From Spisula solida (Eukaryota; Mollusca; Bivalvia; Venerida; Mactridae), in contig OX365947.1 in assembly GCA_947247005.1 (NCBI GenBank), positions 36,412,760 through 36,476,759 on the forward strand: DNA of 64,000 nucleotides, read 5' to 3'. This document shows, one piece after another, positions 1-13,137 of this stretch. Position 1 is the stretch's first letter, and each line of letters begins with the position of its first letter. The position numbers were made by a program, and so were the translations under genes. The notes under the pieces were generated by a model that was not told where the DNA came from, did not search any database, and saw only the letters and a program-made list of their open reading frames with translations.

Positions 1-3000
1 TTATGGTGTTTTCCACCTTTGGGACTAAACTTAAGTGCTCAAATTGCATCATTTTGCAGATAGGTTGCCAAGTTATTGCTTTTTGAAAATAGCCGTTTAA
101 GGCCTAATGTGGCATTAAAGTCTGGGTGAAATCACTGTGTATCGATATCCACAACCAAACAAGGTATGAAGTGACTTTTCCGGTTTCAATCTGTGTTTCA
201 AATTTTACATACAGCTCAGATAAACAATGTACGAAAGCTATAATTAGTTCGTCTGCTTCTACATTATGCTTTTGTCTTAACGTAAACCATATGTAACAAT
301 CACAAGGCTATAAAGGTGCGGTATAACCTGTAATTTATGTCTTTGAGCGTATAATTTTATATTGGGGGGGGGGGGTCCATATTGCTTGCCAGTGTGAGAT
401 GTATTGTAGCCGTCACGAAAAAAAACATTTCCATCGAAACTGTGGAATTGCAAGAAATGAGTAAGTTGACGCTTTTTAATTACCTAGTTATGGCAAGTAA
501 GATATTGGCAAATGTATACGAGGCAATGCAGATTGTAATGTTATTTATGGTCATAATATAACATTACAAAGTCACATTTTGTAATTCTCATTAGTACAGC
601 GAACGTTTTATTCATAATATCATGTTCCTTTTATAAATATGCGATGTTCGCCACAGGGTATATTCCGCTGGAAACGCTGTCTTGTTAATCTAAATGAGAT
701 TTACCATCATCGAGCAAACAGTTTGACCTACAGTATACCTCGGCAATGATATTCATTACATCTCTACTACATAATTGGTATTTTAATTGCATTTTCTTCT
801 TGTTGCCATTGATACTGAATTTGTTTTACGTGTTCATCGCATCAACTATGATGACTTTGTCTCTGTTATTGTCGTTCAATAAATAATACTAATGGAACTA
901 TTCCATTCAAAAGAATAGGGGAACTGTATTTGGTACAGTTGCGAAAAATCGCCCTTTTTTAATAGTGAACATGTGTATTTTACACATTTCTTAGAAATAT
1001 AAAACTCTTGATTGATTTTTTAAATTCGACTCGACAACATTTATGTCGCGAGCGGTGGGAATATAGGGGTACGATGTGCACTATACAGTTATCGCTAGAG
1101 CATGTGTGTGGTTTAAATGCAATGAGTGATCTTTGTTAATTGCAACAAAGTGAGGCAGTGGCATGCCTATTTCGGTGGCTGGTGGTCGTTTTTTGCTCCT
1201 AGCAACCGTTTGCAAATGCATCCATGTTTCATTCTGATCCTCAAAAAGCTTTCTGGTCATGTACAATGTTGGGTTGGCACGAATTGGACTACGGGTATAG
1301 AGTACGACAAAGGTCAAGGGGAGCTTCATGCTGCAAGCATTGCTGAACACGACCGATATTTCGGAGGCCCAATAACTGTCTGATGTGCAACTAGCTGGAT
1401 GGACACAATGACCCCGTGGTCATCTATTGACAGAGGCTCACTGTAAATATGGCAACCGTCTTGCATTGACATTACCGGCGTAAGTGAACTTACTGAACTA
1501 CTCGCAACTACGTACATAATGTACACGGGATACATAGTTTATATGTATAGTTATATCCCCATACCTTTATATAACAAAGGTTAATGTACTCAATATATCG
1601 ATGTGGACTTTGTATTATATTGCACTATATGACAGTAATAAAAGTATAAAATAACGTAAGATAGGGACTTTGATCGTCAACATAAGTATGAGAAGTAAAA
1701 CGATGATAATATGCAATTATATGCTGTATCAATATAGCACTTCCTTTTACGCGATGCCTTCCTGTTTATACAGTCTATAACAGATGTGAAAGAATTGGAT
1801 TAATAACGTACTCAACGATATAACGACCGATACTTCTGCAATAATTGGGTAATTTCATTCTGATGGAACTCGGTAATTCATTGCACAACAGATTACAACT
1901 GTGATATCATATTCTCTTTTATATTTGCCCAATCAATGCGGTAGTGGTAGTTTGTTCTTGTAAACCAGGGCGGTAAGTTTTCATAAAATATTCACTCTTT
2001 GAACCTTCTTAACGATACAGTTTAGCTTAAACTAAGCACTATTGCCATCACTTCAAAAGCTGAACAATTAACTAAACTAGATAAGTGACCAAACCTGTGC
2101 ATAGATACTATTTCAGGTTATGATTGAACAACAGGTTCAAACGTATAAAGCATAGACGTAAAGTCTGCACGTAGCTGAACAGGCTTGATCAAAGAAGTTG
2201 ATATATTCATTGAAGGTTAGAAAGTGTGCTCCTGAATATCCGATATACCACGGAGTCTCACATGTGATTTTCTGATGCTCGTTATTTCGTTGAAATGGCT
2301 GAAGTTTCCAAGGTAATTACAAACAACTTCATGCACAACATATAAGGAAGGTTGTGAAACGCAACGTGTAAAGGAATAATAGAGTCAAGAGATAAAGTGT
2401 ACGACCATGGACATACTACGTTCGAGCATTTCGTCATCCAGGTATAAGTAGTTGTTCAAAAGCAACAGACGTGTGACTGACGCACTTATAAGCATTCTAC
2501 TATAGCGATACATGCGTATACACTGTAAACGGGAACTCAAAGTTACCGTGTCGCCCATGAACTAATTGCGTTTCTATACACACCCATGTCTTTCATGAAG
2601 AAGCCACGTTTGTTCCAATTGTTTCACAGGCACATTTAAACGGTAACCTATTCTTCCATGTGTGACTACACATGCATGAACTCATAAACGTTGATTTCGC
2701 CACAGTTCCCCCTATTATTTAATATAATTATTTATTTCACGATTCCGGAATGTCTCTTCACTGACTCCATAACATTTCTTTTAATCATGTTCAGATGTTA
2801 GTTCGAGTGGAAGCCCCATAGACTTGTAGATACTATATCACCTGCGCATCTGTTTATCACGAATCCTTTGGAAATGGTGAGGTCATTTGCACGTAAATTA
2901 TCAGGTAGACAAATTAATGTATATCAGGTAGATTAGTTCAAGGATTGTCAGGTGGTAGTTATAGTTAATGATGTTGTTTATTACAAACGATCACATACTT

Positions 3001-3389
3001 ATGTCATGAAATATTTTTTTCAAGTTACCGGCATCTAACGAGTTTCCGACAGACACACGCGGAGTTATTAGTAATTGTTTATGTGATCTTTTACGTCATT
3101 TTCGTTGTTAGTCGCAACTGTCCACTTGCCATTAATATTGATGAAAAGGTACGCAATTCCAACCTTAATGGACGAATGTTCGCTTCTCAAATACCCTTGC
3201 TTGCAAACTCATTTCTCAACGATGCCCATGGCAACACGTACCGATTTTGAAAGTCGATCGGTGCCTCGTAGATAAATCCTAAAATGTGGCTTTCTCATTC
3301 GGATCGGCCTTTATCGTGTAGCAATTAAAGTCCTTTTACCGAGGAAACCAGAAATAGCCGAATTTCAATGTGAATGCAATACGAATAAG
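1..3389. other. No gene found
   Basis: AT-rich DNA. A short relative of the 90-bp tandem unit lies near 170-245 and a poly-G run at 364. The overlapping open frames around 1081-1535 are under 90 codons on both strands and carry no recognisable domain. Confidence 0.6.
364..375 (+). repeat. Poly-G run (12 G)
   Basis: Twelve consecutive G in otherwise AT-rich DNA. It could be a real homopolymer tract or inflated by sequencing error. Confidence 0.8.
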
Positions 3390-3484
3390 ACCATAAACGT
3401 TTGAGAAAAGACAATTGGGACCATACATGAACGATTGATACAAGACGATTAAGACCATGAACGATTGATACAAGGTGATTGATA
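3390..3484. repeat. Degenerate tandem repeat, about 33-bp unit, three units
   Basis: Three units share GACCAT..GAACGATTGATACAAG and a following GACGATTAA/GGTGATTGA part. The second and third units are the closest pair; the first is diverged (GACCATAAACGTTTGAGAAA). Confidence 0.6.
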
Positions 3485-3689
3485 CCACATTTCTGAACTC
3501 TCGATGCTAGGGCATGGCCGTAACTAGGCGAGGTGCGTCGGTGCGAACGAACCCCCCATTTTCGCCAAATTAGTCTTTTTTGTTGGTAAAATTAAAAAAA
3601 ACCATTTTTTTAAAGCTAAGTTCAAAACTTTGTCAGCCAATAAAGTGAAAGAGTCCGTGGAATAATGTTCAAATAAACAGAAGCATTTT
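3485..3689. other. Unassigned repeat-like DNA before the 90-bp array
   Basis: It contains GCCGTAACTAGGCGAGGTGC and a CCCCCC run, then A-rich sequence. It looks like part of an interspersed repeat together with 4160-4350, which has CGCACCACCTTTAGAACAAA-type sequence. Confidence 0.4.
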
Positions 3690-4160
3690 TGTCTAGCTCG
3701 CTTCGCTCACACAATAACTTCGCAGTTCAATATTTTTTAGTACATAACGAGATTTATTTGATATGTTTAGGTCAACGATGAATTTTGTCTAGCTCGCTTG
3801 GCTTGCACAAATACTTTTATCAGTGAATGGTTACAAGGGGAGAACGAATTTGTGTGAAATATGCAGCTCAGATAAACAATACATTTTTCGCTTGGTTTGC
3901 ACTATAACCTTTATCGGATAATGATATCAAAAAGAGGACGAGTTTGTGTGGTGTGCAGCTCAGATAAATAATGCATTTTTGTAGCTCGCTGGTTTAGCAG
4001 TTAAGGGTATCAATTAGAAAACCAGTTTGTGTTGCATACAGCTCAGATAAACAATGTACTTTTTCTTGCTCGCTTCGTTCACACACTGATTTGATCAGTG
4101 AATAGTATCACGTTGAGACTAAGATTGTGTGCCAAGCAGCTCACACAAACAATGCATTTT
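3690..4160 (+). repeat. Degenerate tandem repeat, about 90-bp unit
   Basis: The word CAGCTCAGATAAACAAT, or a close variant, occurs at 3864, 3956, 4039 and 4137, spaced 92, 83 and 98 bp. Each is preceded by a GTTTGTGTG-type stretch and followed by CATTTTTG and TAGCTCGCTT-like sequence. A lone related piece lies near 213. No coding frame is maintained. Confidence 0.65.
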
Positions 4161-7100
4161 ACAACACTCGTGTGTACGGATCCACAACCTCCACCAGTGG
4201 AAGCGCATCACCCCTCCTCTAAACATCCCCATAACCTCTTCAAAACCCGATTTCGCACCACCTTTAGAACAAAAGATGCGGCCATGTAGGGGTCCGTTTT
4301 TTGCGGTGCCCGATAGTTATCACCATGTCCGTCCGTCTGAGTGTCGGTCTATACTGTTCATGTTTTTCTAACAATATTGGTTATGGCCTTTTGTAAAATT
4401 CAAATTTTCATCGTTTTTCTTTAGTTAATAACTTGCAAACCTATCGTTTCCTTATAATTGATAAGCCCTATTTGTAGGGACCAAAGTGACAAGAACAAGT
4501 TTGAAACTTTCGTCCCTTTTTGCCATATTGGATAAGACCCAAAATGCAAAAAATGGACCATTCTGCTATCACAGAGATTTCAATACAGCACACTCATTTG
4601 AGTGAGGTTGCGTTTATCGGCAATTGGTCATCACGTTTTGAAGCAATCTTTATTTTTTTACAATATTGCAGACGTAACATTTCGCTTTATGGCAAATCTA
4701 TAAATCTATCTTACACAGTTTGCAAAAATACCTAAACTTGTTGACCCTTACCAAATTTAGACCAGTTCATATATGCAGTATATTTGGCTCAAATATAAGT
4801 TTGACAAACGGTCGTGTGCACAAACATGCTATACGCTCGGCCTAGAAGGGAATTATGGATTATAAACTCATACATTCGTGGCGATGTATGCAATCAGGTT
4901 GTCGAGAATATTTAACATGGTCGAAGACCTATAAAATGCAGATAATGCCAATACAACTGTATAAGGTGTAAGAATTGCTATTTCACAATCGAATCAAAAT
5001 GAATTAGGGCGAACTATAGCTTTATTATCATATCAAATTTTATTAATTAAACTTAAGGTTTAGTTAATATAGTTTGCTTGCCGGCTATACAACCACTTAA
5101 CGCTGCCCCGTTGGAATTGTACAACAATATTATGTTATCCATTTCATCAGTTTGCACATAATATCAATACGTTAGGACACGTTCAAGATGTCAAACAATA
5201 TGTACTATACACAATGGTGGCAGCTACCAATAAAGCAGGAATTTATATTCCTTGCATCAGCTTTACCGACCGAATTCAGACAGGATTTGTTCTATTAGAC
5301 TGCTAATAATTGCAATGACATTGAAATTCCACTCACCTTGGCATCATATTTGATGCCCAAGAATCATTGTCAAAAGTTTCTGGTGACCTGTATGAAGACA
5401 TCTCTGCAAACGTGTTGTTCTGTTTGATATTCAATTTGGTCAAATTTAGTCAAGACTTTATCTGTAAAAAGAAACAAACAATATTTATCATTTCGTCATA
5501 ATTGAAACACTATGAAGTTGTATTTCTCTGTTTTTCTTTTGAGTTTTCCATTAATGGATGTTTAAAAAGAATTAACACTCTTATTTGTTATGTTGTAGGT
5601 ACTAACAAGGGAACTTGAAAAAGCTGCCGACTTTAATACATAATCAACAATGAAGTGAAAAAGATCGATAGATAAATTTATTCAGCATTGAGTGTTCATA
5701 CACGGCTATATAAAACAACATGTATAATAAAAACAAGTTATTCGTGCATACTAGTACGCGAATTCATACCAACGCTAAGGATTACACAAAAAAAGATAAC
5801 TCTTATTTCCATTGTGGTCCTGCAGTGTTTGTTTTATGTTGGTATAATGACCACTATTGCATGTTTTTTAGAGAAGCAAGCGCCTTCCCAATCCATTAAG
5901 CCTTTTAAGGAACACGCGTATTACGTTTAAAGCGATAAAGGACATTTCATTCAAGATTGCTATTTTTATCAAATTTCAATCAGTCTATATTTATGTTCAT
6001 TTTCTCGCCTTGTCTGACCCAAATAAAGTCCATAATGTTCTCTTACTGTAATTGCCTAGAGCAAAGCACTTGATTTGGTCGGATGCGATGAGAACTAGCA
6101 GTAGATAGCCATGATTCAATAGGGCAGTACATGTATTACATTATGTTTCTTGCATCCAACGGATGCGTAATATAGTTTAATTACATCCATGAATAAGCAG
6201 CCAGGATTCCACAAAACGTACATAATGGGATCATCGGTCCACTGTCATTGAAATGGACATTCACAATGAATACAGATTTCTACAGGCTATTTATCGTTGC
6301 ATGACAATTGTACTAAGCTAGAAGGAAATGGTAGTACAGTGCTAAATAATTTAAAACCAAACATGCTTTGTTTGGCTGTGGTTAAATTCTGAGTAGAGTG
6401 TGATTTGATTTGGTCGCACAGTCTGGCTCTTATTTGCCAGTTTATATAGAGGATGTATTACTGGCCTGTCAAAATTCTATTTATCTAGTTATTTTTTGTG
6501 CTTAGTAAAGGTGATAAACTCGGGGGTATTAGTAAAGACGTCACATATACTACGATTTCCTTAAAAAGCCAGTTAATCAGTCTGTTATCAGTTAATAGTA
6601 TAGTAGATCGGTTAATTTGATGATAGAAAACTGTGATGCTCGGTCGGAATTTAACCAGAGACAATTGACAAAAATGTTGTCAGGATGATCACGTGGTCAG
6701 GTGAGGGAATATCAGACGTCAAATACCAAGTACTTATTAAAGCAGTTATATCGGCAACCTGTTTACCGGGCGAGATTGTACACGTCATCAGTGACTGAAT
6801 AATTACACCAAACATAACTTTGTCACTATATCACACCTTACGACATAACAGGTGTCAATTTAATTATAGCCCTGCCTTCTGAAAGTAACGCGGTCACCTA
6901 TAGTGAAGATAAATAAGTAAAATCGCCATATATTATGACTCTTGTGGTTATTTTCCATTCTTCTACAATTATTTTCAGGACGAAGATTCCTAAATATCTC
7001 CAATGTTCTGACTTCTGGGTATCGATTACTACGTTATTAGTGTCAAAGTGATGCGCCGGTTTGAGACATCCGTGATCTTAAGAAATACCAACCGTAAATC

Positions 7101-7499
7101 AACGACTGTGAGGTTTTTATATGACACATGCTCATTAAAACAAAGAATATCCTTGTTATAATGGTGACATATAGGAGTAAGAACAACAGAATGATACGTT
7201 TTATAGTCAATAGATATGACAATAATCATAACCAGTATAGCTCGAAAAAAATGACGGTGTTTTAGATTATGCTTTAAGTACGAGAGCTCGTAGATATAAC
7301 ATCATAGTTTATCACACATCCGTGCGCTTTAATACAGTGTCGTATAATTCGTTTTTAAAGTGATACTGCACAGAAATTCGCGCATTAAATATTCAACATA
7401 CGCGAGTTGGCGTCCTTTATTTATTTGGAGGATGTAGCTAAATGATAACTGAAAAACCGTTAAAGATATCAACTTCAAATTTAAAACATAAGCTAACAA
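4161..7499. other. No gene found
   Basis: The first 200 bp continue repeat-like sequence (TGTCCGTCCGTCTGAGTGTC). The rest is AT-rich with only short frames at 4520-4735 and 5688-5930 that show no domain or splice support. Confidence 0.55.
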
Positions 7500-7950
7500 C
7501 AACATAATGTTTTTATAGCAAGTTTCGTTACTCTAGCTACAACATTGGAAGAATTATGGCCCTTTATTTAATTCAAATTTCCTCATTATTCATATTTTTT
7601 TCTTCTTCATAACTTCATAACCATAATAGATATTCAAATGAAACTTGCTAGACTGATTGCCAGTGGTAATACGCATATCTGTAGCAAAGGGCAACAACCC
7701 TACCGTTTATTAATTTTGACTTATGCTCCTTTTCAGCTTCAAAACCTTAAACGTTGGCCATAGTTCAAACACGGTTCAAGATATTCAAAAATGAAACTTG
7801 CTACACGTACTGGTATTGACTACGACTATAAGTACATGTGTTTGGAGCAAAAAGCAATACACACATTTGTAGCAAAAGGCGACAACTCTAGCCTTAAATT
7901 TTTTGACTGATTTCGATACTATACTTCATTACTTTTCTTTTCCTTTTTCA
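7500..7950 (-). repeat. Interspersed repeat fragment with ~160-bp-type units (inverse orientation)
   Basis: Blocks such as AGAATTATGGCCCTTT, CAAATGAAACTTGCTA (twice) and GCAAAGGGCAACAACCC are shared in reverse complement with the array at 44090-44770. At least two diverged units are present. No (GGAC)n tract accompanies this fragment. Confidence 0.55.
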
Positions 7951-9436
7951 CTCTCCTTCTTCTGGCATGCTACCACGAGGCCCTGCTCACGACAGTGATA
8001 ATTCTAGTTAATTTTCGGGGATTACTTATTGTGGTATTTAGAATAAGCTGATCTATGAAATCAAAGCACCTAACATCAATCAACCTACAAAACAAAATTC
8101 ACGAATTCTATAAAAAATAAAAAAAGTTTAATTATACGACTTATTAACATCGTTCTATCCGTCTTTATAATCATTTAATATCTTCCTTTACCAGGGTTGT
8201 GCAAACAATGGAAAGCGAGTGTGCATGCAACCATGAAAAGGTCAAGAATCGCGAATATACGAGATAACAGGATATTTCATTAAGACTTGAAAGATGTAGC
8301 TTTATCAAGTACAATCGGATATTAACATGATCATTTATTATTACTCTTTATGTTCATTGTTACAATCGTATATATATTATACGTGTACGTATATATACAA
8401 AGAGGATTATTACATAGGTATGGTTAAATCAGGCATCAAAAGAGCATTACTTGTAGGTACATTGGATAGGCCATACAATTACTAATCCCTAACCTGACTA
8501 TTAAAGCGTGTTTAATTATAATCAAGTTATGTATTCAGGTAGCAGCTGATACGAGCTAAATGCATTGTATAATAATACTAATAAACATGATGTTTTATTC
8601 ATATAGGCCTACTATTATAAATTAATAAAATAGATTTTCAGGAATTTCAAAGTGAGTGTTAATTCCTACTTTCACAACAACTTCTTCATTTCCCACGTAT
8701 GTGTACTTGTCGGAATGACACGTTCGGGCTTCCATAGTTATAGTACGTCATCAACCGACTAATTTCCCGAATTTGAATATGATAATGAAATTCAAGAACA
8801 GTAAAAAATTGTGGAATTATTATTTTGCAAATCTACACGTTATGACTTTTTAGTGTTAAAATGAGTCAAGCCATATCGTGTCCGCAATAACTTTCACGAA
8901 GTAATTGCCCCTTTGTGTAGCTCCCTAAATTTCTAATTTGAGACCATCCAGTCACAAATAATCATTCCTTTTTAAAAACATTCGAAGAGCTATTAGTCTA
9001 AACTAGCCTTTTGGGAAATTGCGCTAAAATTACCATGATTTCCGAATTTTAATGGTTCTAATTTGTTCAAATTCTGTCGGACTTTGGACGTTGTGTTTTT
9101 TCTCTCTATATTCACAGACTGTAGAACATGTAGCTTTAATGGTATCAATAAAATACAATTTTATCACATAACCTGCGGTCCAGGAGTGCCGTAAAGCCGT
9201 GCCGTAAATATCGTTTGACACTCCCAGACTGTGCAATAAATATTTAAATTAGCTTGACGTGACGTTAGCCAATCCATGCATTGATCCGTCAATGACGTCA
9301 GGATAATACCAACGTCACCATGACGTCGCGCTCATTGTACCGCTGAATTTTGGCTGAAACATAATAAAACATAATGCAGCGTACATCATCCTTTTGAACA
9401 ATAATGTGCATTTTGTAAGGTTATGTGATACATAGA
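7951..9436. other. No gene found
   Basis: AT-rich. A short palindromic TATATTATACGTGTACGTATA-type stretch lies near 8370-8398. Several TGACGT words occur at 9255-9330, just to the left of the foldback element and in its surroundings. Confidence 0.55.
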
Positions 9437-9576
9437 ATCTTACATTCGTGCTCATTACATACGAGTTTTATTAAACTCGTCGACAAAAACAATATGACAC
9501 TCGGCAAAGCCTCGTGCCATATCATTTTGTCCACTCGTTTAATAAAACTCGTATGTAATGAGCACTCATGCAAGAT
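9437..9576. mobile_element. 140-bp foldback element (long hairpin)
   Basis: Two arms of about 65 nt fold on each other around a short loop near 9505. The outer part (GTGCTCATTACATACGAGTT and on through TTATTAAAC) pairs perfectly for 28 bp. The inner part contains ACACTCGGCAAAGCCTCGTG, which pairs less well. It resembles a small foldback MITE. The 69-codon frame crossing it is a by-product. Confidence 0.65.
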
Positions 9577-10772
9577 CATCTACATAGTAAATGTTCTTTT
9601 CACTGCAGCTGAATACACATGTACTTCCAGATAATCTCCAATGTAAGATTTTATTTTGGCGTTTATCAGTTTTAATGACATTATTAGTGTGTATGTGTCT
9701 ACTTTTATTATCACATGAAAGTTTTACTTTTCTATAAGGACACAATGGTTTTTTGAGAACATAATCATTACACGTTGCCCCGAATTACAAATGTTCCGTG
9801 GTTATTTCAAGCCTTAGTTTACAAAATATGTTTCTCAAACGGTTTTATCAAAAAATATAAGTATACAGTAGTAATGCATTACACTTGGAAGATGTGCGGG
9901 CATTGTATTAAAACGAAATTGAACTTATTTCTATAAACAGACATAGCAATAAATCCATTCTAAATCACACCCATGCCTAAGCTTACTCATTCGACGAAGA
10001 ACAGTTAAATACAGCCCATCCTTTTCTTGATTTTACCAGTGAGTACTGCTATTCCGACAATTTACCATTCAATCTGTTGACCGGGCTAGATTCGATTGTG
10101 TGATAGAGACCATGTATTCATGATACCAACATTGTAAGTACCTGTACACCTATTCTAGTGGTGTAACAACAATCTCTATATCAGATACCACACACTCCCA
10201 CATCCAATTATACACAATAAACAATTCTACAATACGCATACGGGAACTTTATAAAATTATTATACATTATACACCCAAGGTTGTTACCATGTTTCGTTAG
10301 TTTTTCCATCCACTTACTTACATATTTAACCAAATATCCGCAGCATCTAACGAGGGTATTTTTGATAAACAATGTCTGTTATACACCCACACACGGATGT
10401 AGTAGTCCTAGACACAGACATGTAATTGTCATGATACTGTGATACCAAATTATTGCCCATACAGCCTTAAAATTAAGAACACAGTGTGCACGTCGATATG
10501 TCACTGTTGTATTCTTTGTTTAGCAAATATTACCATAGTATTGACCGAAATACAAATGAATAAGTGATGGAGCAAAAAAGGGACACTTGCTTCTCGCCTC
10601 TCATACCCTCTTGACGAGGGATAACATCAGGAATGAGGTGTCGAGAGTGATTAATATAAGTTTAAAACACTTGTTTCACAAGCGACCTTAAATAAATGAC
10701 TATTATATTAATAAACTGATAAACTAGTACTGAAACCAGTTATCAAAGGTACAAGCGTGATCCTATTACATA
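9577..10772. other. No gene found
   Basis: AT-rich intergenic sequence between the foldback element and the mariner-like remnant. No repeat or frame stands out. Confidence 0.55.
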
Positions 10773-11735
10773 CGAGGGGTGATCAATATAATCGAAGACT
10801 TTCCTTCTAACTTTTTAAATATTGATTCTAGAACAATGAAATTACCAGGCAATATAGATCTATCAATTATCTAGCGTTTTAATTAATAAATTATATTGTG
10901 ACGTCACAAAGTTCTTGATGACGTCACTTATTTTGACCAAGGTGCAGCGTGCGCCGTCGAGCGTGACGGACAGTAAATACTCACAGAGCAACGGCATTCC
11001 ATTAAGATTAACGCCTAACTTGGAAAATCCTTGCGATAGCTCGAAGATGACTTGACCAACATGTATGGGGATTCTTTGCGCTCCAAATCAGTGATGTACA
11101 CATAATTTCGTTGTTTATATGATTGTGGGGACTCTGTCAAACTGACGTCATGGTAAACTAAGCATAAACGGAATAATTAGGACAGAGTAAGGGATACTCC
11201 TCCTTAATTTCTGAAAAATAAGAGGCATATTTCTGAACGATATGTTCCTTGCGAACTCTAAGATCAGTATAGATTACAAAACAATAAATCGTTCATTCCA
11301 TTTGAAAGGAGTTCTTTAGACATTGCGCTCTGAACTTGTAAGGTCGTTATTCCTCATTCATCGGGATGATGCTACTGTGTAAAGCCAACCGCTTTTTTCA
11401 GAGTTTTAAGTCCAGTAACGCAACTATACAATTTCTATTCCGCCTTACATTCCAGAGTTGGCTATTTATGACTTATTTCTGTATTAAAAGTAAATAAACG
11501 TATACAGTGGGTCGGATATGAGTCCAAAAGGGAGCTCGGTGCTGCTCAAACGGTGACGCTTGGAATGACGTCACGTGACGGCCTGCGTCACGCAACCATT
11601 ACATGAATAAAACTATGACATAGGTGTAATCGGTCGGAGATATCCCACACTGAATAATGCTAATTTGCTTTTTAGCCTTACTGACAAAACAAAATTGCTA
11701 GATGAAAAGTCCACGAATATATTGATCACCCCTTG
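10773..11735. mobile_element. 963-bp mariner-like DNA transposon remnant
   Basis: The termini are inverted repeats CGAGGGGTGATCAATATA and CAAGGGGTGATCAATATA (complement), about 22 bp with few mismatches, flanked by TA on both sides (10771-10772 and 11736-11737). A CGAGGGGTGATCAA-type terminus with TA duplication is characteristic of mariner-family elements. A full mariner is about 1.3 kb. I could not recognise transposase blocks in either strand, so this is a deleted or non-autonomous copy. The interior contains several TGACGTCA-like words (near 10902, 10918, 11145, 11567). Confidence 0.72.
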
Positions 11736-11737
11736 TA

Positions 11738-12732
11738 TATCCCAGTAGAAAATATTTACGTTTTATGATTATCCACTTTCTATGATGTTTGCTTTCACGG
11801 AATTCGTGATACGTCTTATGTTCACGGAAACACTCATTTAGATGTACGTGTATTATGCACTGTCTACCAAGTTACACGGAAATGCATAATGGATGCATTG
11901 AGGAATTGTTATGCAAATGCTATCGAAGTGAAATTTGAAAGCATCAGAGATAAACAGAAGAAAACCATTGTATTTTGAAATGATATATAATTGTTGATGT
12001 ATCCTGCGATACGCACATCAATATTAAAGAGAAATATTTGTAGCTAAGCTCGTATGACGCATGAAGATACCTAAGAGTTTACTCTTGACGAGCTTGCTTT
12101 TACGTGATTTTGGCAAAGGGTAAATTCTCAACACTTAATCGCGGCAGACATTTTGACGACATTTAGCTGCATTGCGAATTGTAACATTGCCACAGCGCGT
12201 AATGATTCGACTGTAGGGAATATGCATCACAACAATTGTCGTGGAATGATGACAAGTAGATAAACACACAAGGCGGACGGAGATGTTCCACGGACAACTT
12301 TATATGGTGTTTACGCTTCTCAATTGATCCGTTGTGATAGTACCGCTCGAAATCTTTGTATTACTAATAAATTACAACAAGGCTATCGCTTCTACAATCA
12401 AAGCACTGAAAGTACTTCTGTGTGGCGTACTGAAGCCACTAAATCCAATATCGAATCAAGGTTGTATCATAATTTTATGTCCCAGTTCTGATAAGCCCAC
12501 CCTTACTCAAACATTTGTGCTGCTAAAGACACCAAGAGAACCAGCAGTTACTTGGAACTTACTTAAGTATCAATGAAGGGATATTTACAAATACCATTTT
12601 TAACGACTTGGAGAATTCGACCAGTGTCAAGATAAGTGACTGTTAATTCTCCGTATGACCACGCATGTTAATTAAATGTATATGACACTCTATATTAACG
12701 TATGTAAAAGGGGAAAACATGGCGTCGCTCAC
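11738..12732. other. No gene found
   Basis: An 80-codon open frame at 12334-12576 is slightly less AT-rich than its surroundings but shows no domain, splice site or homology I can recognise. Confidence 0.5.
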
Positions 12733-13137
12733 ACATATCGATCGGCCGATTAATGCTTTAAAAACAAGTTTTATACATTTTATAAAACCTTAAAGTATTA
12801 GCTTTTAAAACAAGCTTTAATGAACAAAATCGATCGAATATTAAATTAATAATTGATGATTTTCGACCGTTGATTGAATTTTCATTTGGTATAAAACGGG
12901 ATATTTTAAACTTACTTTTACGCGGAACGGATTCTTACTCGTCGCCGTGGATTTAATAATTAGGGTATCGTGTTGTCTAAAAGAGAGACATATATCTCTG
13001 CTTCATTACAAGCTTTAAATATTCAAAGTCGAATAATAGATACGAAAATTATGAGGTCTTATATAAAGCAGGGTAGAAATTGACTAGTGCGTTTAACGCT
13101 TACCGCGGTAACATTGTTAATCGGCCGATCGATATGT
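12733..13137. mobile_element. 405-bp inverted-repeat element, candidate MITE
   Basis: Perfect 21-bp inverted arms (ACATATCGATCGGCCGATTA plus A) lie at 12733-12753 and 13117-13137. The core ATCGGCCGAT is itself palindromic. No target duplication is certain. The interior is AT-rich with no coding frame of note. The paired arms 363 bp apart argue against chance. Confidence 0.55.
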
